64,000 bases of DNA. It comes from Variovorax boronicumulans. GTDB taxonomy: Bacteria; Pseudomonadota; Gammaproteobacteria; Burkholderiales; Burkholderiaceae_C. The first letter of the stretch is position 1. Each line of letters begins with the position of its first letter. Shown piece after piece: positions 51,884 to 61,046 of the stretch. The notes below the pieces were generated by a model, which worked only from the letters and a program-made list of their open reading frames with translations, ran no database searches and was not told the origin of the DNA. The stretch is from the NCBI RefSeq assembly GCF_019352895.1, contig NZ_JAAAFX010000008.1, positions 124,001 through 188,000 of the forward strand, given 5' to 3'. The position numbers and the translations under genes were made by a program.

Positions 51884-52786
51884 ATGACCGATCGCAAGAG
51901 CCACCTCGACACCCGTGCCACGACCCTGCTGGTGGCCTGCTGCGCCTTCTGGGGGCTGCAGCAAATCCTGATCAAGACCACGGTCACCGAGGTGCCGCCG
52001 ATGTGGCAGGCCACCTTGCGCATGTGCGGCGCGGTCGCGCTGCTGTGGCTGTGGTGCCTGGCGCGCGGCGTGAAGCTGTTCGAGCGCGACGGCACCTTGT
52101 GGAGCGGGCTGCTGGTGGGCGCGCTGTTCGCGGGCGAGTTCCTCTGCATCTACACCGGGCTGCAGTACACGACGGCCTCGCGGCTCACGGTCTTCCTCTA
52201 CTGCTCGCCCTTCGTGGTGGCGGTGCTGCTGCCGCGCTTCGTGCCGGCCGAGCGGCTGCACGGCGTGCAGTGGGCCGGGCTCGCGCTGGCCTTCGCGGGC
52301 GTGCTGTTCGCGTTCAGCGAGAGCTTCACCCACGCCGCCAGCCCGACGCAGCTGCGCGGCGACGCGCTGGCGCTGCTGGCCGGCCTGCTCTGGGGCCTGA
52401 CCACGCTCACGCTGCGCACCACGAAGATGGCCACCGCCAGTGCGGAGAAGGCGCTGTTCTATCAGATCGCGGTCACGGCCGCGGCCTCGCCGCTGATGTC
52501 GGTGCTGCTGGGCGAGACACGCGGCTGGTCGTACTCGGGCTATGCCTGGTTCTCGATCGCGCTGCAGACCGTCATCGGCGCCTTCGCCAGCTACCTGAGC
52601 TGGATGTGGCTGCTGCGGCACTACCCGGCCACGCGCATCTCTTCCTTCACCTTCCTCACGCCGCTGTTCGCGCTGGTGTTCGGCGTGGTGCTGCTGCAGG
52701 AGCCGCTGACGGTGCAGCTGGTGCTGGCACTGCTGGGGGTCGGCGTGGGCATCCTGCTGGTCAACCGCAAGGCGCGCGTCGCGTGA
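51884..52786 (+). CDS. DMT-family (EamA) transporter
   Basis: 300 residues with ten hydrophobic segments in two EamA repeats. The first repeat contains LLVACCAFWGLQQILIK and YTTASRLTVFLYCSPFVVAVLLP; the second LALLAGLLWGLTTLTLR and ISSFTFLTPLFALVFGVVLLQEPL. Proteins of this kind export amino acids, metabolites or drugs. Stop and next start overlap (TGATG), which couples it to the ArsB-like gene. Confidence 0.92.
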   Translation: MTDRKSHLDTRATTLLVACCAFWGLQQILIKTTVTEVPPMWQATLRMCGAVALLWLWCLARGVKLFERDGTLWSGLLVGALFAGEFLCIYTGLQYTTASRLTVFLYCSPFVVAVLLPRFVPAERLHGVQWAGLALAFAGVLFAFSESFTHAASPTQLRGDALALLAGLLWGLTTLTLRTTKMATASAEKALFYQIAVTAAASPLMSVLLGETRGWSYSGYAWFSIALQTVIGAFASYLSWMWLLRHYPATRISSFTFLTPLFALVFGVVLLQEPLTVQLVLALLGVGVGILLVNRKARVA

Positions 52787-54066
52787 TGCCCGTGGCCATC
52801 ACGGGCGCCCATCTCGCGACCTGGGCCATCGCGGCGCTGGCCACCGCCGCCGTGATCGTGCGGCCCGGCCGCTGGCCCGAGGCGGTGTGGGCCGTGGGCG
52901 GCGCGCTGGCGCTGGTGGGTGCGCAACTGCTGCCCTGGCGCGAGGCGCTGCAGGCCGTGGGCAAGGGCCTGGACGTCTACCTGTTCCTGGCCGGGATGAT
53001 GCTGATCTCCGAGCTCGCGCGGCGCGAGGGCCTGTTCGATTTCCTCGCGGCGCGCGCGGTGCACCATGCGCGCGGCTCGGCGCCGCGGCTGTTCTTCGGC
53101 ATCTACGCGATCGGCGTGGTGGTCACGGTCTTCATGTCGAACGACGCCACCGCGGTGGTGCTCACGCCGGCCGTCTATGCGGCCGCGAAGAAGGCCGGCG
53201 CCAGGCCCCTGCCCTACCTGCTGGCCTGCGCCTTCATCGCCAACGCGGCCAGCTTCGTGCTGCCGATCTCGAACCCGGCCAACCTGGTGATCTTCGGCGC
53301 GCACCTGCCGCCGCTGGGCGCCTGGTTCGGCCAGTTCGCGCTGGCCTCGGTGGCCTCGATCGGCGTGACCTACGTGGTGCTGCGCTGGCTGCAGCGCGAT
53401 GCGCTGGCCGCCCCCATCGCGCGGGACATCGCACAGCCCGTGCTCTCGCCGGCCGGCCGCTGGGCGGGCGCCGGCATCGCACTGGTGGCGGTGGTGCTGG
53501 TCGCGACCTCGGCGTTGGGCGGGCCGCTGGGCGCGACCACGCTGGCGGCCAGCGCGCTGGCCTGCGCCGGCGTGCTGCTGCGCGAACGCAGCGCGCCCTG
53601 GGCGCTGCTGCGCGGCGTGTCGTGGAGCGTGCTGGCGCTGGTCGCGGGCCTGTTCGTGCTGGTCGAGGGGCTGGTGCATTCGGGCCTGATCCCGCTGCTG
53701 AGCCATGCCCTGCGCGAGGCGGCATCCGCCTCGCCCACCGGCACCGCCTTCGGCAGCGGCGCGCTGGTGGCCGTGCTGTGCAACCTGATGAACAACCTGC
53801 CGGCGGGGCTGATGGCCGGCTCGGTGCTGGCCAGCGCCGACGCCGCGCCGCTGCTGCGCAGCGCGGTCGCGATCGGCATCGACCTCGGGCCCAACCTCTC
53901 GCTCACCGGTTCGCTGGCCACGCTGCTGTGGCTGGTCGCGATCCGGCGCGAAGGCGAGAACGTCACGGCCTGGCAGTTCCTGCGCGTGGGCGCGCTCGCG
54001 ATGCCGCTGGCGCTGGCGGCCGCGCTGGGCGCGCTGTACCTCCAGCACCGGCTCTGGGGCGGATGA
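52786..54066 (+). CDS. ArsB/SLC13-like ion transporter
   Basis: 426 residues with about eleven membrane segments, length as for ArsB (429). ITS-type features: FMSNDATAVVLTPAVYAAA, SNPANLVIF and NNLPAGLMAGSVLAS near the second half, with NLSLTGSLATLLWL. ArsB proteins extrude arsenite or antimonite. No arsC, arsR or arsA is adjacent, so another anion is possible. Couples to the DMT gene upstream by a 1-bp overlap, and to a small membrane protein downstream by 4 bp. Confidence 0.88.
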   Translation: MPVAITGAHLATWAIAALATAAVIVRPGRWPEAVWAVGGALALVGAQLLPWREALQAVGKGLDVYLFLAGMMLISELARREGLFDFLAARAVHHARGSAPRLFFGIYAIGVVVTVFMSNDATAVVLTPAVYAAAKKAGARPLPYLLACAFIANAASFVLPISNPANLVIFGAHLPPLGAWFGQFALASVASIGVTYVVLRWLQRDALAAPIARDIAQPVLSPAGRWAGAGIALVAVVLVATSALGGPLGATTLAASALACAGVLLRERSAPWALLRGVSWSVLALVAGLFVLVEGLVHSGLIPLLSHALREAASASPTGTAFGSGALVAVLCNLMNNLPAGLMAGSVLASADAAPLLRSAVAIGIDLGPNLSLTGSLATLLWLVAIRREGENVTAWQFLRVGALAMPLALAAALGALYLQHRLWGG

Positions 54067-54407
54067 ACACGCTTGTCGGCCTGCTCGCGTACCTGCTGAT
54101 CGGCCTCGCCGTGGCGCCGCTGCTGGTGCTCGGGCTCTACGTGCTGGCCGACCGGCTGGGCCTGCGCATCGCCGAACGCCTGCTCGATGCGCTGCTGCCG
54201 CTGCTCACGCTGCAGTGGCTGGGCGGCGGCCTGCTGAACATCGTGGGCGGGCTCGCGATTGGTGCGCTGGGGGTCTGGGCCGTCGTGCACGACGGCGGGC
54301 TCGTGGGCTGGGGGGCGGGCGCGCTGCTGGTGCCCTTCGGGCTCTGGCGCACGCTGCGGGGCGTGGGCGTGACCAGGGCCGTCATTGCACCGCGGGACCC
54401 GCCCTGA
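54063..54407 (+). CDS. Small membrane protein
   Basis: 114 residues, overlaps the transporter by 4 bp. Three hydrophobic segments: LVGLLAYLLIGLAVAPLLVLGLYVLA, LLNIVGGLAIGALGVWAVV and LVGWGAGALLVPFGLWRTL. No family recognised. Probably part of the same transcript as the two transporters. Confidence 0.6.
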   Translation: MNTLVGLLAYLLIGLAVAPLLVLGLYVLADRLGLRIAERLLDALLPLLTLQWLGGGLLNIVGGLAIGALGVWAVVHDGGLVGWGAGALLVPFGLWRTLRGVGVTRAVIAPRDPP

Positions 54408-54438
54408 ACGTTCGCCCCGGCTCCCGCAGAATCGCGCC

Positions 54439-55353
54439 ATGCAATTCCAGCCCATCCTAGACCAGATCAACGAAGAGATCCGCCCGCTGCTGGGCCAGGC
54501 CGGCACCGTGGCCAGCTACATCCCGGCGCTGGCGCGCGTGCCGGCCGCGCAGTTCGGCATCGCGCTGCGCACCTGCGACGGGCAACAGGCCGCGGCGGGC
54601 GATGCGGCCGTGCCCTTCTCGATCCAGAGCGTGTCCAAGCTCTTCACGCTGACGCTGGCGATGCAGCACATGGGCGAAGCGCTCTGGCAGCGCATCGGCC
54701 GCGAGCCCTCGGGCAACCCCTTCAACTCGCTGGTGCAGCTGGAGAACGAACAGGGCAAGCCGCGCAACCCCTTCATCAATGCGGGCGCCATCGCGGTGGC
54801 CGACCGCCTGTTGAGCCACGGCGACGCGCAGCGCGACATCCTCGCGCTGATGACCAGCCTGGCCGGCGAGCCGATCGCCTTCGACGAGGAAGTGGCGGCC
54901 TCGGAGGCCGCCACCGGTTTTCGCAACATCGCGCTGGCCAACTTCATGAAGAGCTTCGGCAAGATCGACCACCCGGTCGACGCGGTGCTCGACGTCTACT
55001 TCCACCAGTGCGCGCTGCGCATGAGCTGCACGCAGCTCGCGCGCGCCGCGGCCTTCCTGTGCCGCGACGGCGCGCATCCGCAGGACGGCCTGCCCGCGAT
55101 CACCTCGGAACGCCAGACGCGCCGCATCAATGCGCTGATGCTGACCTGCGGCACCTACGACGCGGCCGGCGACGTGGCCTTCTCGATCGGCCTGCCCTGC
55201 AAGAGCGGCGTGGGCGGCGGCATCGTCGCGGTGGTGCCCGACCGGCTCACGCTGGCCGTGTGGTCGCCCGCGCTCGACGCGACGGGCAATTCGCTGCTGG
55301 GCATGAAGGCGCTGGAACTGTTCGTGGCCAAGACGGGGCTGTCGGTGTTCTGA
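54439..55353 (+). CDS. glsA: Glutaminase
   Basis: 304 residues of the serine beta-lactamase-like glutaminase family; hydrolyses glutamine to glutamate and ammonia. The S64-x-x-K67 dyad is in FSIQSVSKLF; GNPFNSLVQLE, PRNPFINAGAIA and the late GLPCKSGVGGGIVAVVP are conserved marks. Length matches E. coli YbaS/YneH (308-310). It ends convergently with the epimerase-like gene, whose open frame runs 199 bp into it. Confidence 0.95.
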   Translation: MQFQPILDQINEEIRPLLGQAGTVASYIPALARVPAAQFGIALRTCDGQQAAAGDAAVPFSIQSVSKLFTLTLAMQHMGEALWQRIGREPSGNPFNSLVQLENEQGKPRNPFINAGAIAVADRLLSHGDAQRDILALMTSLAGEPIAFDEEVAASEAATGFRNIALANFMKSFGKIDHPVDAVLDVYFHQCALRMSCTQLARAAAFLCRDGAHPQDGLPAITSERQTRRINALMLTCGTYDAAGDVAFSIGLPCKSGVGGGIVAVVPDRLTLAVWSPALDATGNSLLGMKALELFVAKTGLSVF

Positions 55354-56315
55354 GCGCCCAGGCAGCCCATGCCTTCCAGCGCGGCCTCGACCGCCGCATC
55401 GAGCGGCGTGTGCGGCTCGTGGCCCAGGAAGGCGAGCAGCCTCGCGTTGTCCATGGCCACGGGCGTGCGCCACAGGTAGCGCATCTCGCGCAGCTCGCGG
55501 AAGGTGGTGACGAAGGGTGAGGCCAGCGTGAGCAGCCACCACGGAAAGGCCGACACCCGCACCGCGGTGCCCAGGCGCCGGGCCGCGACGCGGCGGATGG
55601 CTTCGGCCATGCGCGTGCCGTCGGCGTCCCAGTGGCCCGCCATGTGGAAGCGCGCGAAGGCCGGCAGCCGGTCGCGCCGCGCCAGCAGTTCGACCATGGT
55701 GCGCGCCACGTCGGGCAGGTAGGACCACTGGTGGCCGACGCCACGGCGGCCCGGATCGCTCACGGCGCGCAGCGGCCGGCCCGGCTTCACCAGCCCCTGC
55801 GAGAACCAGTTGTTGCCGGCGCGCGGCCCGAAGAAGTCGCCGGCGCGCACGATCAGCACGCGCGCGCCCTCGCGGCTCGCGGCCTCGAGGCGCCGCTCCA
55901 TCTCGACGCGGATCGCGCCCTTGCGCGTGCGCGGGTGCTGCGGCGCATCCTCGGCCAGCAGCGGGAAGGCGTCGAGGCCGTAGTTGTAGACCGTGCCGGG
56001 CAGCACCAGCGTGGCGCCCTCGGCCTTCGCCGCGGCAATGCTGTGGTCGAGCATCGGCAGCACCCGCTTCGCCCAGCCGCGATAGCCCGGCGGGTTCACC
56101 GCGTGCACGATCACCGCACAACCCACGGCGGCGCGGCGCACGGCCTGCGCGTCCATCGCGTCGCCGGCGATCCAGCGGATGCCCTCGCGCTCTTCTTCGG
56201 CCGCGCCGCGCCGCAGCGCGCGCACCTGCCAGCCCGCGTCGCGCAGCTGGCGCGCCACCTCGCCGCCGATGCCGCCGGTGGCGCCCAGGACCAGGACCGT
56301 GTCGTTGCTTGCCAT
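55155..56315 (-). CDS. NAD-dependent epimerase/dehydratase family protein, 3' end overlapping glsA
   Basis: 386 residues in the open frame. Rossmann motif LGATGGIGGEVA (11-22) at the N-terminus, then DAMDAQAVRRAAVGCAVIVHAV, the YNYGLDAFPL stretch, REGARVLIVRAGDFFGP and SYLPDVARTM, typical of atypical extended SDRs (NmrA/complex I-like). Family homology ends near residue 320 at AALEGMGC. The last 66 residues are antisense to glsA and are Ser/Thr/Pro-rich, so they are probably a read-through tail due to loss of an earlier stop. Divergent from the LysR gene at 56412. Confidence 0.82.
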   Translation of the reverse strand: MASNDTVLVLGATGGIGGEVARQLRDAGWQVRALRRGAAEEEREGIRWIAGDAMDAQAVRRAAVGCAVIVHAVNPPGYRGWAKRVLPMLDHSIAAAKAEGATLVLPGTVYNYGLDAFPLLAEDAPQHPRTRKGAIRVEMERRLEAASREGARVLIVRAGDFFGPRAGNNWFSQGLVKPGRPLRAVSDPGRRGVGHQWSYLPDVARTMVELLARRDRLPAFARFHMAGHWDADGTRMAEAIRRVAARRLGTAVRVSAFPWWLLTLASPFVTTFRELREMRYLWRTPVAMDNARLLAFLGHEPHTPLDAAVEAALEGMGCLGAQNTDSPVLATNSSSAFMPSSELPVASSAGDHTASVSRSGTTATMPPPTPLLQGRPIEKATSPAAS

Positions 56316-56411
56316 GAAATGCTCCTGAAAGCGTTGTCGATGGAAGAATTCTGGGCCGCTGTGGGTTCCATGGGAATTGCCGGACAGGGTGCAGCAGCTA
56401 TACATTTTCGT

Positions 56412-57359
56412 ATGGCATCGAACATCGGCTGGGAGCTCTACCGCACCTTCCTGGGCGTGCTGCGCGAGGGCTCGCTCTCGGGCGCGGCGCGCGCGCTCGG
56501 CATCACGCAGCCCACGGCCGGGCGCCATGTGGCGGCGCTCGAAGCCGCGCTGGGCACGGTGCTGTTCACGCGCTCGCAGGTGGGGCTGCTGCCCACCGAG
56601 GTGGCGCTGTCGCTGCGCACGCATGCCGAGGCCATGGAAAGCACGGCCGCCTCGCTGCAGCGCGCGGCCACCGCCCAGGGCGACGGCGCGCGCGGCGTGG
56701 TACGCATCTCGGCCAGCGAAGTGATCGGCGTCGAGGTGCTGCCGCCCATCGTGGCGCGGCTGCGCGAGACGCATCCGCTGCTCAAGGTCGAGCTGGTCGT
56801 GACCAACCGGCTGCAGGATCTGCTGCGGCGCGAGGCCGACATCGCGGTGCGCATGGTGCGGCCGAAGCAGGAACAGCTGCTGGCACGCCGCATCGGCGAC
56901 ATCCTGCTGGGCCTGCATGCGCACCGCGACTACCTCGCGCGCCACGGCACGCCGCGCCGGCCCGAGGACCTGGCCGGCCACGCGGTCATCGGCTACGACC
57001 AGCCCACGGCCTTCATCCGCCAGGCCGGCAAGGCGCTGCCGGGCTTCCACCGTGACACCTTCTCGCTGCGCACCGACAGCGACCTGGCCCAGCTGGCGCT
57101 GATCCGCGCGGGCGCGGGCATCGGCATGTGCCAGGTCGGGCTGGCCCGGCGCAGCGAGGCGCTGGTGCGGCTGATGCCGCGCACCGTCTCGATGCGGCTC
57201 GACACCTGGGTCACGATGCACGAGGACCTGCGCCACAGCCCGCGCTGCCGCGTGGCCTTCGATGCGCTGGTCGAAGGACTGCAACAGTACGTGGGTATGA
57301 CGACGGCACCCGGCGCACAGGGGAAAATGGCCCGCACAAGAACACCCGCATCCGAATGA
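56412..57359 (+). CDS. LysR-family transcriptional regulator
   Basis: 315 residues from the ATG at 56412. Helix-turn-helix at about 5-60 (ELYRTFLGVLREGSLSGAARALGITQPTAGRHVAALE). The effector part has VVRISASEVIGVEVLPPIVARL, EADIAVRMVRP and RAGAGIGMCQVGLARR. It faces away from the epimerase-like gene (96 bp), a frequent layout for a regulator and its target. Overlaps the next gene by 4 bp. Confidence 0.9.
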   Translation: MASNIGWELYRTFLGVLREGSLSGAARALGITQPTAGRHVAALEAALGTVLFTRSQVGLLPTEVALSLRTHAEAMESTAASLQRAATAQGDGARGVVRISASEVIGVEVLPPIVARLRETHPLLKVELVVTNRLQDLLRREADIAVRMVRPKQEQLLARRIGDILLGLHAHRDYLARHGTPRRPEDLAGHAVIGYDQPTAFIRQAGKALPGFHRDTFSLRTDSDLAQLALIRAGAGIGMCQVGLARRSEALVRLMPRTVSMRLDTWVTMHEDLRHSPRCRVAFDALVEGLQQYVGMTTAPGAQGKMARTRTPASE

Positions 57360-57853
57360 CCGACTCGACCGACCCGACAGATTCCGACACCCTCCCCCTG
57401 CAGGAAGCCCGCCTCTGGCGCGACGACAACTGGACCGCGCGCATCGTCAAGAACGAGGAGGACGACGGCTGGGCCGTCGCCATGACCCGCCACGGCGACC
57501 CCGAGCCCGCGCTGGTCGGCCCCTGGACCATGGGCCGCGACAAGAAGAACCCCAAGCCGCTCGACACGCCGGCCTTCCACACGCTGGTCAAGACCGCCAA
57601 CGAGGTGCTGCGCCGCCACGAGCAGCAGCTGCACGCGCAGCTCAACAAGCAGGTCAGCGTAGGCCATGGCGCCGATCGCATCCGCGTGGCGCTGCGGATC
57701 GTGCCGGATGAGGACAATCCCTATGCCGTGTTGAGCGCGCAGGACGACACTGGCGAGACGCTCGGCGAAACCCGGGTGGCACCGAACTTCAAGCTCAGCG
57801 CCACGAGCGCCGAAGCCTGGATCGAGAGCGGCTACGCGCCGCGGCCGCGCTGA
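57356..57853 (+). CDS. Hypothetical acidic protein
   Basis: 165 residues starting inside the LysR stop (ATGA). Begins with a Asp/Thr/Pro-rich tail, then LWRDDNWTARIVKNEEDDGWAVAMTRHGDPEPALVGPWTMGRDKKNPKPLD, which recalls a conserved short domain found in Comamonadaceae hypothetical proteins. A helical middle (LVKTANEVLRRHEQQLHAQLNKQ) follows. Not secreted. Function unknown. Confidence 0.7.
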   Translation: MTDSTDPTDSDTLPLQEARLWRDDNWTARIVKNEEDDGWAVAMTRHGDPEPALVGPWTMGRDKKNPKPLDTPAFHTLVKTANEVLRRHEQQLHAQLNKQVSVGHGADRIRVALRIVPDEDNPYAVLSAQDDTGETLGETRVAPNFKLSATSAEAWIESGYAPRPR

Positions 57854-57957
57854 GCGGCCGCCAGCACCGCCGACATGCATTCGACGCAAGCGCCGGAACG
57901 TCCTCGCCTCGGCGAGGTCACAAGGCATTCTTCCACCCACAACGAACGGGCCTGAAC

Positions 57958-58542
57958 ATGCATCTTCTTCGTCTGACGTCCACGCGCCTTCGCTCGGGTC
58001 TGTGCCTCGCCGCCATCGCGGCCCTCGCCGCCTGCGGCACCACCACGCCGCTGCCGCCCTTGCCGCCCCTGCCCTCGGCGCCGTCGCAGCCGTCGGCACC
58101 GCCCGCGCCCGTGCTCCGGCCGGCCCCGGCACCGCTCGTGCCCGCGCCGGCGCCGCAGGCCTCCAACCCGAACGCGAGCTTCGGCCGCCCCGCCCTGGGC
58201 CCGGTGCTGGCCCGCTTCGACGGCGATGCGGTCAAGGGCATCGACATCGGCGGCCGCCTGGGCGAGCCGATCCAGGCCGCCCGCGACGGCCGCGTGGTGC
58301 TGGTCAGCAGCGCGCTGCCGGCCTACGGCACGATGGTGATCCTCAAGCACGACGACGACTTCATCACCGCCTATGCCCACGTCAGCAAGGCCTTGGTCGC
58401 CGAAGGCGAGACGGTGACGCGCGGCCAGCCGATCGCGGAGATGGGCCAGAGCGGGACCGACCGCGTGAAGCTGCGCTTCGAGATCCGCAAGGGCGGCGCG
58501 GCGGTGGACCCCGAGCCCTACCTCAACGGCAGCGCCCACTGA
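57958..58542 (+). CDS. NlpD-like M23 lipoprotein with degenerate metal site
   Basis: 194 residues. The lipobox ends at C26 (LAAIAALAAC), then comes a Pro/Ala-rich linker (30-70) and a LytM/M23 domain (about 85-190): KGIDIGGRLGEPIQAARDGRVVLVSSALPAYGTMVILKH, DDFITAYAHVSKAL, GQPIAEMGQSG, LRFEIRKGG. The first zinc His-x(3)-Asp is replaced (VKGIDIGG) and the C-terminal His of HFEIR is Arg-Phe (RFEIR), as in the activator EnvC/NlpD group that has no hydrolytic activity. No LysM domain is present, unlike E. coli NlpD. Probable role: activation of a peptidoglycan amidase. Confidence 0.87.
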   Translation: MHLLRLTSTRLRSGLCLAAIAALAACGTTTPLPPLPPLPSAPSQPSAPPAPVLRPAPAPLVPAPAPQASNPNASFGRPALGPVLARFDGDAVKGIDIGGRLGEPIQAARDGRVVLVSSALPAYGTMVILKHDDDFITAYAHVSKALVAEGETVTRGQPIAEMGQSGTDRVKLRFEIRKGGAAVDPEPYLNGSAH

Positions 58543-58546
58543 GCCT

Positions 58547-58978
58547 TCAGCAGCGCCCCTTCTTGGCCTGGCCCGGCGGGCAGTGATCGTGCCCATGCCC
58601 GTGGCCATGCCGGTCGTACCGGCGTTCCTCCCGGCGCCGCTCCTCGCGACGCTCGGCGCGCCGTTCGGCCCGGCGCCAATCGCCTTCACGCCAGCGCCAG
58701 CCGTCGTCCACGCGCACCCAGGCGCCCGGCGCATAGGCGTAGTCGCGCCGCGCAGCCTGCCAGTAGCCGCCGCGCCAGGCATAGTCGCGCCCGTTCCACT
58801 GCCAGTGGCCCGGCACCCAGACCTGGCCCGCGCGCGGACCGGGCATGCGCTCGTACCGCGGCGGCGGCGGTGCAGCCTGCACCACGCCAGGCAGGTTGAT
58901 GTGGACCGAAACCTGCGCAGTGGCAGGCAGGACAGCCGCGGCCATGAGGGCGGCGAGCAGAAGGTGACAGCGTTTCAT
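58547..58978 (-). CDS. Secreted YXWGXW-type protein
   Basis: 143 residues from the ATG at 58978. Signal peptide MKRCHLLLAALMAAAVLPATA, then aromatic repeats GHWQWNGRDYAWRGGYWQAARRDYAYAPGAWV, similar to the YXWGXW/BcpO-like repeats found in proteins secreted into the periplasm. The C-terminus is strongly basic (RRAERRAERREERRREERR) and ends in HGHGHGHDHCPPG with a C-terminal Cys, a possible metal-binding tail. Convergent with the NlpD-like gene. Confidence 0.85.
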   Translation of the reverse strand: MKRCHLLLAALMAAAVLPATAQVSVHINLPGVVQAAPPPPRYERMPGPRAGQVWVPGHWQWNGRDYAWRGGYWQAARRDYAYAPGAWVRVDDGWRWREGDWRRAERRAERREERRREERRYDRHGHGHGHDHCPPGQAKKGRC

Positions 58979-59066
58979 CGTGGAATTCCTTGGCGCGATC
59001 GCGGGTCGTCTTTCAAGGTCCGACGCCCGGCGCGCGCCCTCAGGATATTCCATGAGGGCCGACCGC

Positions 59067-59393
59067 CTAGCGCAGCGCCGCCGCGGGGCGTGCGGCCGTC
59101 CGCAGGAACACCGCCCACCAGGGCGACGGCGGCAGCGGCGCATGGCAGCGCCACTCGGCGGCCTCGCCTTCCGCCGCCAGCACGCACCAGCCGGACTGCG
59201 CGAGCCGGTGGCTCTGGCCTTCGGACAGGCGCAGGGTCGGCCGCACCACGGTGTCGCCGATCCAGCGCATCGGCTCGTGAAGAACCAGCGTGCCGGCCGC
59301 CACCTGCAGCACGGTGCCGGCGTCCAGCGCCAGCTGCAGGGACTGGCCGGGCCGCAGCCGCGGGGCCGGTGAAGGGGAAGTCGCAGAGGTCAT
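59067..59393 (-). CDS. DUF2917 family protein
   Basis: 108 residues. The conserved part is LRPGQSLQLALDAGTVLQVAAGTLVLHEPMRWIG, with an aromatic-rich C-terminus (SPWWAVFLRTA). This family is usually encoded beside a MocR/PLP-dependent aminotransferase regulator, as here (divergent, 168 bp gap). Function unknown. Confidence 0.85.
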   Translation of the reverse strand: MTSATSPSPAPRLRPGQSLQLALDAGTVLQVAAGTLVLHEPMRWIGDTVVRPTLRLSEGQSHRLAQSGWCVLAAEGEAAEWRCHAPLPPSPWWAVFLRTAARPAAALR

Positions 59394-59561
59394 CGAAAGC
59401 TCCTTGGATCGAGCCTCGATGTTCGCCAGGCCGGCCCTTCGGCGACAGGCACAGCGCCCGGCATTGCCACCGGAACAGCACCGCCGGCGGCTGATCTGTT
59501 ATGGTCGTTTTGGCAGAAACTGCATCTGTTTCAGCCCTCCGACCCAAGCCAGCATCGTCCC

Positions 59562-61031
59562 ATGTCCCTCTCGACGACCCCGGCCGCCGCGCCGCCGCTC
59601 TACCGCCGCCTCGCCACGCACTACCGCGACGCGATCGAGGCCGGCTCGCTGCAGCCGGGCGAGCGCATGCCCTCGCTGCGCGGCCTGATGCGGCTGCACG
59701 ACATCAGCCTGTCGACCGCGCTGCAGCTGTGCCGCACGCTCGAATCCGACGGCTGGGCCGAGGCGCGCGAGCGCTCGGGCTACTTCGTGCGCCGGCCGCA
59801 GCGGCTGCACATGGCGCCGATGGACGAGCCCTCGGCCCATGCGCCGCCCGATCCGGCGCGCTACGTCGGCATCCACGGCCGGGTGTCGGCCTTCGTGGCC
59901 CAGCGCCGCGCGGCCAGCGTCAAGCTCAACCTGTCGATCGCGCGTGCCGCGCCGCAGTTCTATCCGGCCGAGGAACTGCGCGCCGCGATGACGCGCGCGC
60001 TGCGCCTCAAGCCCGCGCTGATCTCGGGCGTGCCGCCGCTGCAGGGCGACCCGCACTTCCGCAGCGTGCTGGCCAAGCGCGCGGTCGCGGCCGGCATGGC
60101 GCTGTCGCCCGAAGAGCTGCTGATCACCAACGGCTGCATCGAGGCGCTCAACCTCGCGCTGCGCGCGGTGGCGCAGCCGGGCGACACCATCGCGGTCGAA
60201 TCGCCCACCTTCTACGGCCTGCTGCAGGTGCTCGAGAGCCTGGGCCTGCGCGCGCTCGAGATCCCGACCAGCCCGCAGACCGGCCTGTCGATCGGCGCGC
60301 TCGAGCTCGCGGCCCAGACCTATGGCGACATCAAGGCGGTGGTGGTGGTGCCGCACCTGCAGAACCCGCTGGGCAGCGTGATGCCCGACGCCCACAAGGA
60401 ACAGCTGGTGCGGCTGTGCGAGGAACAGCACATCGCGCTGATCGAGGACGACACCTACAGCGAGCTGCTCGACGTCGACACGCCGCCGCGCGCAATCAAG
60501 TCCTGGGACCGCAGCGGCAACGTGATCCATTGCGCGTCGATGCACAAGATCCTCGCGCCGGGCCTGCGGCTGGGCTGGATCAGCGCCGGCCGCTGGCAGG
60601 CCCGCGTGGAGATGCTCAAGTACACGCAGAGCCGCAACAACGAGGTGCTGTCGCAGCTGGGCGCAGGCCAGTTCATGGGCACGGGCGCCTACGACCGCCA
60701 CCTGCGGCGCCTGCGCACCGCGCTGCGCGGGCAGCGCGAACGCACGGCCGAGGCCATCGCACGCTACTTTCCAGAGGGCACACGGATCAACCTACCGAAC
60801 GGCGGGCTCCAGCTGTGGGTGGAACTGCCCAAGGGCTGCGCGTCGGCCGCGGTGTTCGATGCGGCGCTGCAGCAGGAAGGCATCGTGGTGGCGCCGGGCT
60901 ACCTGTTCTCCAACGGTTCGCGCAGCGACCACTTCCTGCGGCTGAACTGCGGCTGGCCCTACGACGAAGAGATGGATGCGGCCCTCGGCAAGCTGGGCCG
61001 CATCGTGCGCACCGTGGCCGACGCGGGCTGA
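59562..61031 (+). CDS. MocR-like regulator: GntR DNA-binding domain fused to class I aminotransferase
   Basis: 489 residues. The N-terminal GntR winged helix covers about 15-80 (LYRRLATHYRDAIEAGSLQPGERMPSLRGLM). The rest is a fold type I aminotransferase with NGCIEALNLALRAVAQPGD, VESPTFYGLL, DDTYSEL and the PLP Lys in ASMHKILAPGLRLGWI. MocR proteins are regulators that respond to PLP or its derivatives. It stands opposite the DUF2917 gene, a conserved pairing, which is likely one of its targets. Confidence 0.93.
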   Translation: MSLSTTPAAAPPLYRRLATHYRDAIEAGSLQPGERMPSLRGLMRLHDISLSTALQLCRTLESDGWAEARERSGYFVRRPQRLHMAPMDEPSAHAPPDPARYVGIHGRVSAFVAQRRAASVKLNLSIARAAPQFYPAEELRAAMTRALRLKPALISGVPPLQGDPHFRSVLAKRAVAAGMALSPEELLITNGCIEALNLALRAVAQPGDTIAVESPTFYGLLQVLESLGLRALEIPTSPQTGLSIGALELAAQTYGDIKAVVVVPHLQNPLGSVMPDAHKEQLVRLCEEQHIALIEDDTYSELLDVDTPPRAIKSWDRSGNVIHCASMHKILAPGLRLGWISAGRWQARVEMLKYTQSRNNEVLSQLGAGQFMGTGAYDRHLRRLRTALRGQRERTAEAIARYFPEGTRINLPNGGLQLWVELPKGCASAAVFDAALQQEGIVVAPGYLFSNGSRSDHFLRLNCGWPYDEEMDAALGKLGRIVRTVADAG

Positions 61032-61046
61032 ACTTCAAAAGAACGC

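Noticed and set aside
52786..54066. Arsenic resistance operon
   Set aside because: Only an ArsB-like transporter is present; no arsC, arsR, arsA or arsH is adjacent, so arsenic function is not supported.
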